A DNA stretch of 35,043 nt from Rhodobacteraceae bacterium HLUCCA09 (GCA_001314685.1 LJNT01000164.1:1-35043), one strand, 5' to 3'. Counted from the first letter of the stretch, positions 20,334 to 28,968 are shown. Notes: a model not told the origin generated them from the sequence alone. Numbers and translations are program-made.

Positions 20334-21543
20334 CATTCCGGCCGAGGTCGACGTGGCCATCGTCGGGGCCGGCCCGGCGGGGCTGGCCGCCGCGACCGAG
20401 CTCTGCCGCCTGCGCGCGGGGCGCGTGCTGGTGGTCGAGCGCGAGGCCGAGGCGGGCGGTGTGCCGCGCTTCTGCGGCCACTCTCCCTATGGCATGCGCG
20501 AGTTCGGCCGGCCGATGCTCGGCCCCGGCTACGCCCGGGCGCTGGTGGCACGGGCGGAGGCGGCGGGCGCGCAGATCGCCACCGGCGTCACCGTCACCGC
20601 CCTGCGCGACGGGCCGCGCCTGACAGTCACGTCCGACGCCGGCACGGGCGAGGTCGCCGCGCGGCTCGTCCTGCTGACGACCGGCATCCGCGAGACGACG
20701 CGGGCGGGCCGGATGATCGGCGGAACCAAGCCCGGCGGCGTGCTCACCACCGGCGGCCTGCAGGGCCTCGTCTACGGCGCGGGGCTACGCCCTTTCCGGC
20801 GGCCCGTCATCCTCGGCACCGAGCTCGTCGCCTTCTCGGCGATCCTCACCTGCCGCCACGCCGGCATCCGGCCCGCGGCGATGGTCGAGCCGGGGGCGCG
20901 CATCACCGCCCGGCACCCGGCGGGCCTGCTGCCGCGCCTGCTCGGCCTCCCCCTGCATCTCGGCACCGATCTCGCCGCCATCGAGGGGCGCGAGCGGGTC
21001 GAGGCGGTGGTGCTGCGCTCGGGCGGGGCCGAGCGGCGGCTCGAGGCGGACGGAGTGATCGTGACCGGCCGCTTCCGGCCCGAGGCGACGCTGTCGCGCG
21101 AGGGCGGGCTGACCTACGACCCGGCGACGGGCGGGCCGGAGGTCGACGAGTACGGCCGCACCTCCGATCCCGCGATCTTTGCCGCGGGCAACCTGCTGCG
21201 CCCCGTCGAGACGGCGGGCTGGTGCTGGGGCGAGGGGCGCGCCGTGGCCGGCGCCATGGCCGTCGCGCTGGCGGGCGCGCTGCCGCCCCCCGCCGTTCGG
21301 CGCGTCGCCCGCACGGGCGCGATTGCCTGGGTGGTGCCGCAGCGCATCGCGGGGGGCTGCTCGCCCGCGCTCGACACCCTGCAGATGCGGGCGGCCCGGG
21401 CCGCCTCGGGGCGGCTGTCGCTGTCGGTCGACGGGCACGAGGCCGCCGCCCGTGCCCTCCGCGCCCTGCCGGAGCGGCGGATGCTGCTGCCCCTGCCCGC
21501 CGGCACGGGATCGCCGGAAGTCAGGCTGGAGGCCGCGCCATGA
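20326..21543 (+). CDS. NAD(P)/FAD-dependent oxidoreductase (pyridine nucleotide-disulfide type)
   Basis: VDVAIVGAGPAGLAAATELCRLRAGRVLVVERE; GIRETTRAGRMIGGTKPGGVLTTGGLQ; DPAIFAAGNLLRPVETAGWCWGEGRAVAGAMA; overlaps the GlpA-like gene. Confidence 0.92.
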   Translation: MADIPAEVDVAIVGAGPAGLAAATELCRLRAGRVLVVEREAEAGGVPRFCGHSPYGMREFGRPMLGPGYARALVARAEAAGAQIATGVTVTALRDGPRLTVTSDAGTGEVAARLVLLTTGIRETTRAGRMIGGTKPGGVLTTGGLQGLVYGAGLRPFRRPVILGTELVAFSAILTCRHAGIRPAAMVEPGARITARHPAGLLPRLLGLPLHLGTDLAAIEGRERVEAVVLRSGGAERRLEADGVIVTGRFRPEATLSREGGLTYDPATGGPEVDEYGRTSDPAIFAAGNLLRPVETAGWCWGEGRAVAGAMAVALAGALPPPAVRRVARTGAIAWVVPQRIAGGCSPALDTLQMRAARAASGRLSLSVDGHEAAARALRALPERRMLLPLPAGTGSPEVRLEAAP

Positions 21544-21677
21544 CGGCACCCGCGCGCCGTCTCGACACGGCGAGCAGTCTGCCGGAGGCTGGTCGTCTCG
21601 CGTCGGCCCTGTCGGGCCGGGATCGGCCCCGGCACACCGGAGCGCGACCGGGCCCGCCCCCGGAGGCCGCGCCATGA
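21540..21677 (+). CDS. Candidate 45-aa micro-ORF, ATGA-coupled at both ends
   Basis: MTAPARRLDTASSLPEAGRLASALSGRDRPRHTGARPGPPPEAAP; start ATG overlaps the upstream TGA and its TGA overlaps the downstream ATG; flanked by a perfect 17-bp direct repeat. Confidence 0.35.
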   Translation: MTAPARRLDTASSLPEAGRLASALSGRDRPRHTGARPGPPPEAAP

Positions 21678-23092
21678 CCATTCTCGCGCTCGACCAGGGC
21701 ACCACCAGCACCCGCGCGGTGATCGTGGGCGAGGACGGCACGGTGCGCGTGGCCCGAGCCGTCGCGCACCGTCAGTCCTACCCCGGCCCCGGCCGGGTGG
21801 AGCACGACCCCGAGGAGCTGCTCGCCAACCTCTCTGCCTGCCTCGACGCCGCGCCCGGCGCCCGCGCCGTGGGCCTTGCCAACCAGGGCGAGAGCTGCCT
21901 TGGCTGGGACGCGCAGACGGGACGCGCGATCACCCCCGTCATCGTCTGGCAGGACGAGCGGACGACCCCCGTGGTCGAGCGACTGCGCGCCGAAGGGGCC
22001 GAGACGCTGACGCTCGCCGGCGCGGGTCTGCCGCTCGACCCCTACTTCTCGGCCTCGAAGCTCGGCTGGATCCTGCGCGACGTGCCCGAGGCGCGCGCGC
22101 TGGCACGATCGGGCCGCCTGCGCCTCGGCACGACCGACGCCTTCTTCCGCCATCGCCTCACAGGGCGCTGCGAGACCGATCCCACCACCGCCTCGCGCAC
22201 CTCGCTGATGAACCTCGCCACCTGCGCATGGGACGACGAGCTCTGCGCCCTGTTCGGCGTGCCGGTCGAGGCGCTGCCCGCCATCGTGCCCACCACCGGC
22301 GACCTGGGCCGGACAGGCGGGCTGCCGCTGACCGCCTCGGTCGTCGATCAGCAGGCGGCGCTGCGCGGCCACGGCTGCACGGCGCCCGGCGCTGCCAAGA
22401 TCACCTTTGGCACCGGCGCCTTCGTGCTTGCCGTGGGCGGCGTCACACCCCCCGAGGCCGGGCATGGCCCGCTGCCGACCGTGGCCTGGGCGGAGCGCGA
22501 CGCACCGCCCACCTACGCGCTCGAGGGGGGCGTCTACGCCGCCGCGGCCGCGGTGAACTGGGCGCGAGGCCTCGGCCTCTTCTCCGACTTCGCCGAGATT
22601 TCCGCCTTCGACGCGCCCCCCGCGATCTCGCGCGGGCTGTCCTTCGTGCCCGCGCTCACGGGCCTCGGCTGCCCGCACTGGGACAGGTCGGCCAAGGGCG
22701 CGTGGCTGGGCATGACCCTCGACACCGGGCCGCGCGACCTGGTGCAGGCCGTGCTCGAGGGCGTCGCCTTCCGCGCGGCCGAGGTGCTGGGCGCCATCGG
22801 CCGGGTGCAGCCGCTCGCCGGCCCCGTCTCGGTCGACGGGGGCATGACGCGCAACCCGTGGTTCTGCGCCGTCCTCGCCGACACGCTGGGCGTGCCCGTG
22901 ACCGTGTCGGACGAGCCCGAACTGACCGCCCTCGGCGCGGCAGACCTCGCGGCGGCGGGTGCGGGCCTCGCGCTCTCGCTTCGTCGCGCGGGCCAAACGG
23001 TCGAGCCGCGCCCGCAGCCGCCCGACTGGGCCGACCGCTTCGCCGAGGCGCGCCGTCTCGTGCAGGAGTATGGCGGGACGGGCCGGCGCTGA
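21674..23092 (+). CDS. FGGY-family carbohydrate kinase, glycerol-kinase-like
   Basis: MTILALDQGTTSTRAVIVGEDG, VIVWQDERTT, PYFSASKLGWIL, VVDQQAALRGHGCTAPGAAKITFGTGAF, GGMTRNPWFCAVLADTLGVPV. Confidence 0.92.
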   Translation: MTILALDQGTTSTRAVIVGEDGTVRVARAVAHRQSYPGPGRVEHDPEELLANLSACLDAAPGARAVGLANQGESCLGWDAQTGRAITPVIVWQDERTTPVVERLRAEGAETLTLAGAGLPLDPYFSASKLGWILRDVPEARALARSGRLRLGTTDAFFRHRLTGRCETDPTTASRTSLMNLATCAWDDELCALFGVPVEALPAIVPTTGDLGRTGGLPLTASVVDQQAALRGHGCTAPGAAKITFGTGAFVLAVGGVTPPEAGHGPLPTVAWAERDAPPTYALEGGVYAAAAAVNWARGLGLFSDFAEISAFDAPPAISRGLSFVPALTGLGCPHWDRSAKGAWLGMTLDTGPRDLVQAVLEGVAFRAAEVLGAIGRVQPLAGPVSVDGGMTRNPWFCAVLADTLGVPVTVSDEPELTALGAADLAAAGAGLALSLRRAGQTVEPRPQPPDWADRFAEARRLVQEYGGTGRR

Positions 23093-23291
23093 CATGCGCA
23101 CCCCGGATGCGCCCGCATGGCGAATCCCCTCTCCGGGCGAGGCTTTTCACTCCACGAACAATGCCGCGCCGGCCGCGTGACCGTTTCCGCTTCCGCACAA
23201 CAGGCCGGGCAGAACGCGCCGCAGTGCAGATTACGCTAGGGCACTGGGGCGCAGTGAGCTAATCGCTTCGTCCGACCGGCGCGGGGGACGC

Positions 23292-24200
23292 ATGAGCGAG
23301 ACACTCGATTACGGTGACTACACCGCCCGGCCAGTCGCCGACGGCGATCGGTCGCAGGCCGCTGACATCGGCGAGCGCGCGCTGCGCGCGCTCTACGACG
23401 GGCCGCTGCTACCCTACGCGCTCCTGCGCTACCGGCTGATGCTGCGGCGCTGCCGCCACACCGACCGCCACACCTACACCACCTTCCTGCGATCGCCCGG
23501 GCAGCTGCGCCTGCTCGCCGGCCCGGTGATCGACTTCCTGCGGCCTGGCGGTGCCGGCGGCGAACGGCTCGAGATCGTGCTTCTCGCCTGCTCCAACGGG
23601 GCAGAGGCCTACACGATCGCGTCCTGGCTCCACCGGCACCGGCCGGGGCTCGACTTTCGCATCCGCGCCTCCGACCTGCACCCCGGGATGGCGGCCCGGG
23701 CGCGCGCCGCGCGCTACAGCGCCGCCGAGGTCCTGCACGGGCCGTTCGTGACCCGCGCCTTCCTGCGCGACACGTTCCTCGAGGAGGGGGCGGAGTTCGT
23801 CGTGCGGCCCGAGATCCGCGCCCGTGTCGAGGTCGAGCAGGCCGACCTGCTCGACGCGGCACGCCTGAGCGCGCGCTTCGGACCGGTGCCGCTGGTCGTG
23901 GCGCAGAACGTGCTGTTCCACCTGCCCGACCCGGCCGCCGAGCGCGCCTTCGCCGGGCTCACCGGCCTGCTGGCCCCTCGCGCCGTGCTGATGGTCGCGG
24001 GGATGAACCTCGAACTGCGGGCGCGGCTGACGGCGCAGGCCGGCCTCGCGCCCTTCGCGCAGGACGTGCGCCGCATCCATCGCGAGGGCCGGGCCCATAC
24101 GCCGCCGCACTGGTGGCGGGTGCCGTGGGGCGCCGAGCCCTACCTGCCCTTCCGCCACGACCCGGTGCGCCGCTACGCGACCGTGTTCCGCCGCGGCTGA
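23292..24200 (+). CDS. CheR-like SAM-dependent methyltransferase (orphan)
   Basis: IVLLACSNGAEAYTIASWLHR (CheR-like motif I), IRASDLHPGMAARARAARYSAAEV, VVAQNVLFHLP. Confidence 0.8.
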   Translation: MSETLDYGDYTARPVADGDRSQAADIGERALRALYDGPLLPYALLRYRLMLRRCRHTDRHTYTTFLRSPGQLRLLAGPVIDFLRPGGAGGERLEIVLLACSNGAEAYTIASWLHRHRPGLDFRIRASDLHPGMAARARAARYSAAEVLHGPFVTRAFLRDTFLEEGAEFVVRPEIRARVEVEQADLLDAARLSARFGPVPLVVAQNVLFHLPDPAAERAFAGLTGLLAPRAVLMVAGMNLELRARLTAQAGLAPFAQDVRRIHREGRAHTPPHWWRVPWGAEPYLPFRHDPVRRYATVFRRG

Positions 24201-24256
24201 GGCATGCCGATCCGCTTGACGCCGCCCCGGCGAGTTCTTAAGCCGAGAGCGGCCTT

Positions 24257-24332
24257 AGGGGTATAGCTCAGTTGGTAGAGCATCGGTCTCCAAAACCGAG
24301 GGTCGTGGGTTCGAGTCCCTCTGCCCCTGCCA
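24257..24332 (+). tRNA. tRNA-Trp (CCA anticodon)
   Basis: AGGGGTATAGCTCAGTTGGTAGAGCATCGGTCTCCAAAACCGAGGGTCGTGGGTTCGAGTCCCTCTGCCCCTGCCA; full cloverleaf, encoded CCA. Confidence 0.98.
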
Positions 24333-24338
24333 GGCAAA

Positions 24339-24730
24339 TCAAGGACGTGCGGTATGTGATGGGGGCCATGCGCTCCCGGTCCGGTCATCCGCTGCTGGCG
24401 ACGGCGCGTCGGGCCGGGCCCGCAGATCGGTGGAATTGAGCCCGTCGAGCGAGGCGTGGACGTAGAGCATCCGGCTTTCGCATTCGCGGCTGCGGCCCTC
24501 ATGCACCGCCATTTCGGAGAGCAGCGCTCCTGCACGCAAGAGGCGCGCGACGCACCAGCCCCGGCAGTCGCAGCAATGCCGCTCGGGGCGCAGACCCGGC
24601 TCCCGCTTCAGGTCTCCGATGGCGTGGCTGATCGGGGATGCGGCCTCCCACGGCCGTTCATGGTGACACCGCCAACCGTTCGGCGACGGCCACGAGGTCT
24701 CGAAGAACCTTCCAGGTCGTCGCCCCCGTG
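24339..24730 (-). other. Possible uncharacterised ORF or gene remnant downstream of tRNA-Trp
   Basis: Open minus frame reads RFFETSWPSPNGWRCHHERPWEAASPISHAIGDLKREPGLRPERHCCDCRGWCVARLLRAGALLSEMAVHEGRSRECESRMLYVHASLDGLNSTDLRAR; no clear upstream start codon. Confidence 0.3.
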
Positions 24731-24813
24731 CAGCCTTGCCTCCTAACGTGCGGTATCAAGACCTTCCGGGGTTCCGCTCGGTCAACGCCCTTGCCTGACG
24801 GCACGTGTCAGGG

Positions 24814-24889
24814 TGGCCGGGGCGCTACCCCCGTCGCCCGTTCCGGGCGCCTCCCCCGGAGTATTTGGACCAGGATGATGGGGCGGGCC
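24814..24889 (+). repeat. Dispersed intergenic double-hairpin repeat, copy B
   Basis: GGCCGGGGCGCTACCCCCGTCGCCCGTTCCGGGCGCCTCCCCCGGAGTATTTGGACCAGGATGATGGGGCGGGCC. Confidence 0.85.
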
Positions 24890-24907
24890 AGCGCCGAGCG
24901 GCACCGC

Positions 24908-26062
24908 TCAGAGCGGCAGGGCGCGCTCGACGAGGCGGGCGAGGAGCGAGGCGCCGAGCGGCGCGACGGCGTCGTTGAAGTCGAAGCGAGGCTGGTGCAG
25001 GCCCGGCCCCTCGCCCTGCCCGAGAAAGAGGAAGGCGCCGGGCCGAGCGGCGAGCATGTAGGCGAAATCCTCCGCCCCCATCTCGCGCGGGGCGACGGCG
25101 GTGACGCAGGGGGCGACTTCGGCGGCGACCTCGGCGGCGAAGGCGGCGCGGGCGGCGTCGTTCACCACCACCGGATATTCGCGGATGTAGTCGAGCCGCG
25201 CCGAGACGCCGTAGGCGGCCGCAGTGCCCGCCACGATCTCGCCCAGCCGTCGCTCGACCATGTCGCGCACTGCGTCGTCGAAGCTGCGCACCGTGCCATT
25301 CAGCATGGCGCGGGCCGGCACCACGTTGTCGGTCGTGCCGGCGTGGACCTGGGTGAGCGACAGCACCATCTCGTCGGCCGCGTGTCGGTTGCGCGAGACG
25401 ATGGTGGGCAGGGCCTGGCCGATGGCGAGCGCGGCCGGGATCGGGTCGCGCGTCTCGTTGGGGGTGGCGGCGTGCCCGCCCGTGCCCTCGACATGCACGA
25501 AGAAGGTGTCGACCGCGGCGAGGAAGGGGCCGGGCCGGGTGGCCACATGGCCCTCGGGCAGGCCGGGCGCGGTGTGCAGCGCATAGACCTCCTCGATCCC
25601 GAAGCGCTCCATGATCCCCTCGTTCACCATCACGCCGCCGCCGCCGCCCGCCTCTTCCGCCGGCTGGAAGATCAGCGCGACGCGGCCGGCGAAGGCGCGC
25701 GTCTCGGCGAGATAGCGCGCGGCGCCCAGCAGCATCGCGGTGTGCCCGTCGTGGCCGCAGGCATGCATCCGCCCCGGCACGGTCGAGGCGTGGGGCGCGC
25801 CGGTCGCCTCGTCAACGGGCAGCGCGTCCATGTCGGCGCGCAGGCCCACGGTGGGGCCCGGGCGCGCGCCCTCGATCAGCGCGACGACCCCCGAGGTGGC
25901 GATGCGCTCGTGGATCGCGTCGACCCCGAACTCGCGCAGCCGCTCGGCCACGAAGCCGGCCGTGCCGTGGCACTCGAAGCCGAGCTCGGGGTGGGCGTGC
26001 AGGTGCCGGCGCCACGCGGTCATGTCGTCGGCGAAGGCGGCGATGCGGTTGACGGCGGGCAC
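24908..26062 (-). CDS. M20 family amidohydrolase (hippurate hydrolase / amidohydrolase-like)
   Basis: GTG start VPAVNRIAAFADDMTAWRRHLHAHPELGFE; LRADMDALPVDEATG; HACGHDGHTAMLLGAARYL; MGAEDFAYM. Confidence 0.93.
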   Translation of the reverse strand: MPAVNRIAAFADDMTAWRRHLHAHPELGFECHGTAGFVAERLREFGVDAIHERIATSGVVALIEGARPGPTVGLRADMDALPVDEATGAPHASTVPGRMHACGHDGHTAMLLGAARYLAETRAFAGRVALIFQPAEEAGGGGGVMVNEGIMERFGIEEVYALHTAPGLPEGHVATRPGPFLAAVDTFFVHVEGTGGHAATPNETRDPIPAALAIGQALPTIVSRNRHAADEMVLSLTQVHAGTTDNVVPARAMLNGTVRSFDDAVRDMVERRLGEIVAGTAAAYGVSARLDYIREYPVVVNDAARAAFAAEVAAEVAPCVTAVAPREMGAEDFAYMLAARPGAFLFLGQGEGPGLHQPRFDFNDAVAPLGASLLARLVERALPL

Positions 26063-26123
26063 GGGGCGCGGTCTCTCTCTGGACAGGTCCGCGCAGACAG
26101 ACACGGAAAAGGCAGGAAGCGCA

Positions 26124-26939
26124 ATGTCCCCTCCCGCGCCGCCCCCCGAGGGGCGCCCCATCGACCGGCTGATCGCCGTCATGGCACGCCTGCGCGACCC
26201 CGAGGCGGGCTGCCCCTGGGACATCGCGCAGACATGGGAGACGATCGCGCCCTACACGATCGAGGAGGCCTACGAGGTGGCCGACGCCATCGAGCGGCAG
26301 GCCTGGGGCGAGCTGAAGGGCGAGCTCGGCGACCTGCTGCTGCAGGTGGTCTATTTCACCCGGATGGGGGCCGAGGAGGGGCGGTTCGACTTCGACACGG
26401 TGGCAGAGGCTATCGCCGACAAGATGGTCGCCCGCCATCCCCACGTCTTCGGCGACGAGAGCCGCGACAAGTCGGCCGACCAGCAGGTGCAGGACTGGGA
26501 GAAGGTAAAGGCCGCCGAGCGGGCGGCGAAGGGCGAGACGCGGGTGCTCGACGGGGTGGCGCTGGGGCTGCCGGCGCTGACCCGCGCGCTCAAGCTGCAG
26601 AAGCGGGCGGCGCGCGTGGGCTTCGACTGGGACGACCCGAAGGCGGTCCTGGCCAAGATCGCCGAGGAGGCGGGAGAGCTCGCCGAGGCGCAGGCGGGCG
26701 CCGACCCCGACGCGCTGGAGGACGAGACGGGCGACCTGCTGTTCGCCGTGGTCAACCTCGCCCGCCATCTGGGCGTCGACCCCGAGGCGGCACTGCGGCG
26801 CACCAACGCCAAGTTCACCCGCCGCTTCGCCGCGGTGGAGGATGCGCTCGCGGCCGAGGGGCGCAGCCCCGCCGGGGCGAGCCTCGACGAGATGGAGGCG
26901 CACTGGCAGGCGGCCAAGCGCACCGAGCGCGGTGGCTGA
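26124..26939 (+). CDS. mazG: Nucleoside triphosphate pyrophosphohydrolase MazG
   Basis: RDPEAGCPWDIAQTWETIAPYTIEEAYEVADAI; GELGDLLLQVVYF; KIAEEAGELAEA...EDETGDLLFAVVNLARHLGVDPEAALR; ATG 26124 with upstream AGGCAGGAAG. Confidence 0.96.
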   Translation: MSPPAPPPEGRPIDRLIAVMARLRDPEAGCPWDIAQTWETIAPYTIEEAYEVADAIERQAWGELKGELGDLLLQVVYFTRMGAEEGRFDFDTVAEAIADKMVARHPHVFGDESRDKSADQQVQDWEKVKAAERAAKGETRVLDGVALGLPALTRALKLQKRAARVGFDWDDPKAVLAKIAEEAGELAEAQAGADPDALEDETGDLLFAVVNLARHLGVDPEAALRRTNAKFTRRFAAVEDALAAEGRSPAGASLDEMEAHWQAAKRTERGG

Positions 26940-27071
26940 CCCCCCTTCCCTCGGCCGCCGGGCCGCACCGCCACTTCCGAACACTGCGCCTCACCCGGAC
27001 GCCGCGATCCACGCGCCCGCACCGCCCACCCACCGCCGCACGCGATGCGCTTTGGTGAGATCGAGCGCGCG

Positions 27072-27125
27072 CCCCGCCTGCCTGCCACCCGCCTGCCTTC
27101 CGCCTGCCGTCCGCCCGCCTGCCTG
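27072..27125. repeat. Degenerate short tandem repeat (GGCAGGCGG-like on the minus strand)
   Basis: CCCGCCTGCCTGCCACCCGCCTGCCTTCCGCCTGCCGTCCGCCCGCCTGCCTG between convergent mazG and nnr. Confidence 0.65.
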
Positions 27126-27257
27126 CGCGCGGCGGCCGGGGTTGTCGCCAGGTCGCTGCTGACATTCGCCCAAGCGACGGGTTTGCGGGCGCGTCTCACC
27201 GCAGGGCACCGAGCCGCCGCCCGGCACCGAGCGGCGGCAGGCGCGCGCCCTGCCGGG

Positions 27258-28943
27258 TCAGAGACCGAGCGACCGGAACAGGCCCGGCAGGGCTTCTGGC
27301 AGGTCCTCGGCAATCAGGCCGGGGCCGAAGGACCGGGCGGCCTCTGCGTGCAGCCAGGCGGCGGCCTCGGTCTGGGGGTGGGGTGTCTGCGTCACCATGC
27401 CCGGCGCGAGCAGGCCCGCGATCAGCCCGGCCAGCACGTCGCCCGCGCCGGCGCTAGCAAGCCACGGTGCCGCGCGCTCATGGGCGGCCGCGTGGATCGA
27501 GGCGGCACCGCCGGGCGAGGCGATCACAGTGTCGGCGCCCTTGAGCAGGATCGTGCAGCCGGCCCGGTCGGCCGCGTCCCGCGCCGCGTCGACCTTCGAC
27601 CGGCCCGCCTCTTCCCGTGCCCGTTGCGACAGGTCGGGAAAGAGGCGGGCGAACTCCCCCTCGTGCGGCGTGAGCACGCACATGGGGTGCACCAGGGAGA
27701 ACAGCGCAAGCGGATCGCTCTCGAAGCTCGTCAGCGCATCGGCGTCGAGCACGACCTTGCGGCCTTCGGCCCCGCCGCGGCAGGCCGACGCGACGTAGGC
27801 CCGCGTCGCCTCGCCGATGCCGAGGCCCGGGCCGAGGCAGACCGACGACAGCCGCGCATCCTCCAGCAGCCGGTCGAGATCGCCCGCGTCATCGACCTCG
27901 CGGAGCATGATCGCATCGAGGCGGGCGGCGTTCTCGGTCCGCGCCTCCGTCGGGCAGGCCACCGTCACCAGCCCCGCGCCGACCCGCAGCGCCGCCCGCG
28001 CGGCCATCCGCGCCGCGCCCCCACGCCCCGGCCCGCCCGCGAGCACCAGCACATGGCCGCGGTCGTACTTGTGGCGCGCCGGACGGAGGGCCGGCAGGTG
28101 CCCGCCCGGCCACATCCGGGCGGCCATCTCGTGGCCCATCTGCCAGCGGCCGACGAGGCGCACCCGCTCCGGCGCGGGCGGCCGGAGCGAGATCGTTTCT
28201 GCCACGTCCCACGGGCCGATCCCGATATCGTGGACGATGAGCCGGCCGCAGGCGTCCGGCCCCTGCTCCAGGTAATGGCCGAGCTTGGCGGCGTGGAAGC
28301 TGACCGTGAGGTCCGCCCGAACGAGCCAGCGCTGGGCCTGCGCCCACCAGCCCGACCATTCCGCGATGTCGCCCGTATCGTCGTCCGGCGCCGTTGGCGG
28401 GTCGGGGAGCAGGATCCGGCCGGTGTCGCAGTTCAGCCCCGACGGCGCGTCCACCGCCACGGTGCGGCAGCGGCGGGCGCCCTTTGCGGGGCGGGCAGGC
28501 ACGGCCCTCAACGCCTCGGCCGCCGCCTCGGGGATCGCCCGCGTCAGCCCCGTTCCGAACAGGGCGTCGACCAGCAGGTCGGGCCGCGGCCCCTCGCCCG
28601 CCGCCGCGAGCGGGGCGACCGGGCCGAGTGCCGCCCATCTTTCGTGGTTGGCGCGGGCGTCGGACGGCAGGCGGGCGGGATCGCCGAGGCCGAACACCTC
28701 AACCGCCCAGCCGCGCGCGTGCAACAGGCGCGCCACCACGTAGCCGTCGCCGCCGTTGTTGCCCGGCCCGCAGAGCACAACGGCCTTCCCCGGCTCGGCG
28801 GCGAGGTCCGGCCAGAGATCGAGGATGGCCGCGACAACCCCGCTGCCGGCGCGTTCCATCAGCGTCAAGCCGGTGACCGTTCCGCTCTCCATCGCCGCCT
28901 GTTCGATGGCGCGCATTTGGGCACTTGTCAGAAGTTCAGCCAT
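27258..28943 (-). CDS. nnr: Bifunctional NAD(P)H-hydrate epimerase / ADP-dependent dehydratase
   Basis: MAELLTSAQMRAIEQAAMESGTVTGLTLMERAG; VVLCGPGNNGGDGYVVARLL; CVLTPHEGEFARLFPDL; SAGAGDVLAGLIAGLLA. Confidence 0.95.
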   Translation of the reverse strand: MAELLTSAQMRAIEQAAMESGTVTGLTLMERAGSGVVAAILDLWPDLAAEPGKAVVLCGPGNNGGDGYVVARLLHARGWAVEVFGLGDPARLPSDARANHERWAALGPVAPLAAAGEGPRPDLLVDALFGTGLTRAIPEAAAEALRAVPARPAKGARRCRTVAVDAPSGLNCDTGRILLPDPPTAPDDDTGDIAEWSGWWAQAQRWLVRADLTVSFHAAKLGHYLEQGPDACGRLIVHDIGIGPWDVAETISLRPPAPERVRLVGRWQMGHEMAARMWPGGHLPALRPARHKYDRGHVLVLAGGPGRGGAARMAARAALRVGAGLVTVACPTEARTENAARLDAIMLREVDDAGDLDRLLEDARLSSVCLGPGLGIGEATRAYVASACRGGAEGRKVVLDADALTSFESDPLALFSLVHPMCVLTPHEGEFARLFPDLSQRAREEAGRSKVDAARDAADRAGCTILLKGADTVIASPGGAASIHAAAHERAAPWLASAGAGDVLAGLIAGLLAPGMVTQTPHPQTEAAAWLHAEAARSFGPGLIAEDLPEALPGLFRSLGL

Positions 28944-28968
28944 GGCGATGCCTCCCATTTTTGCATAT

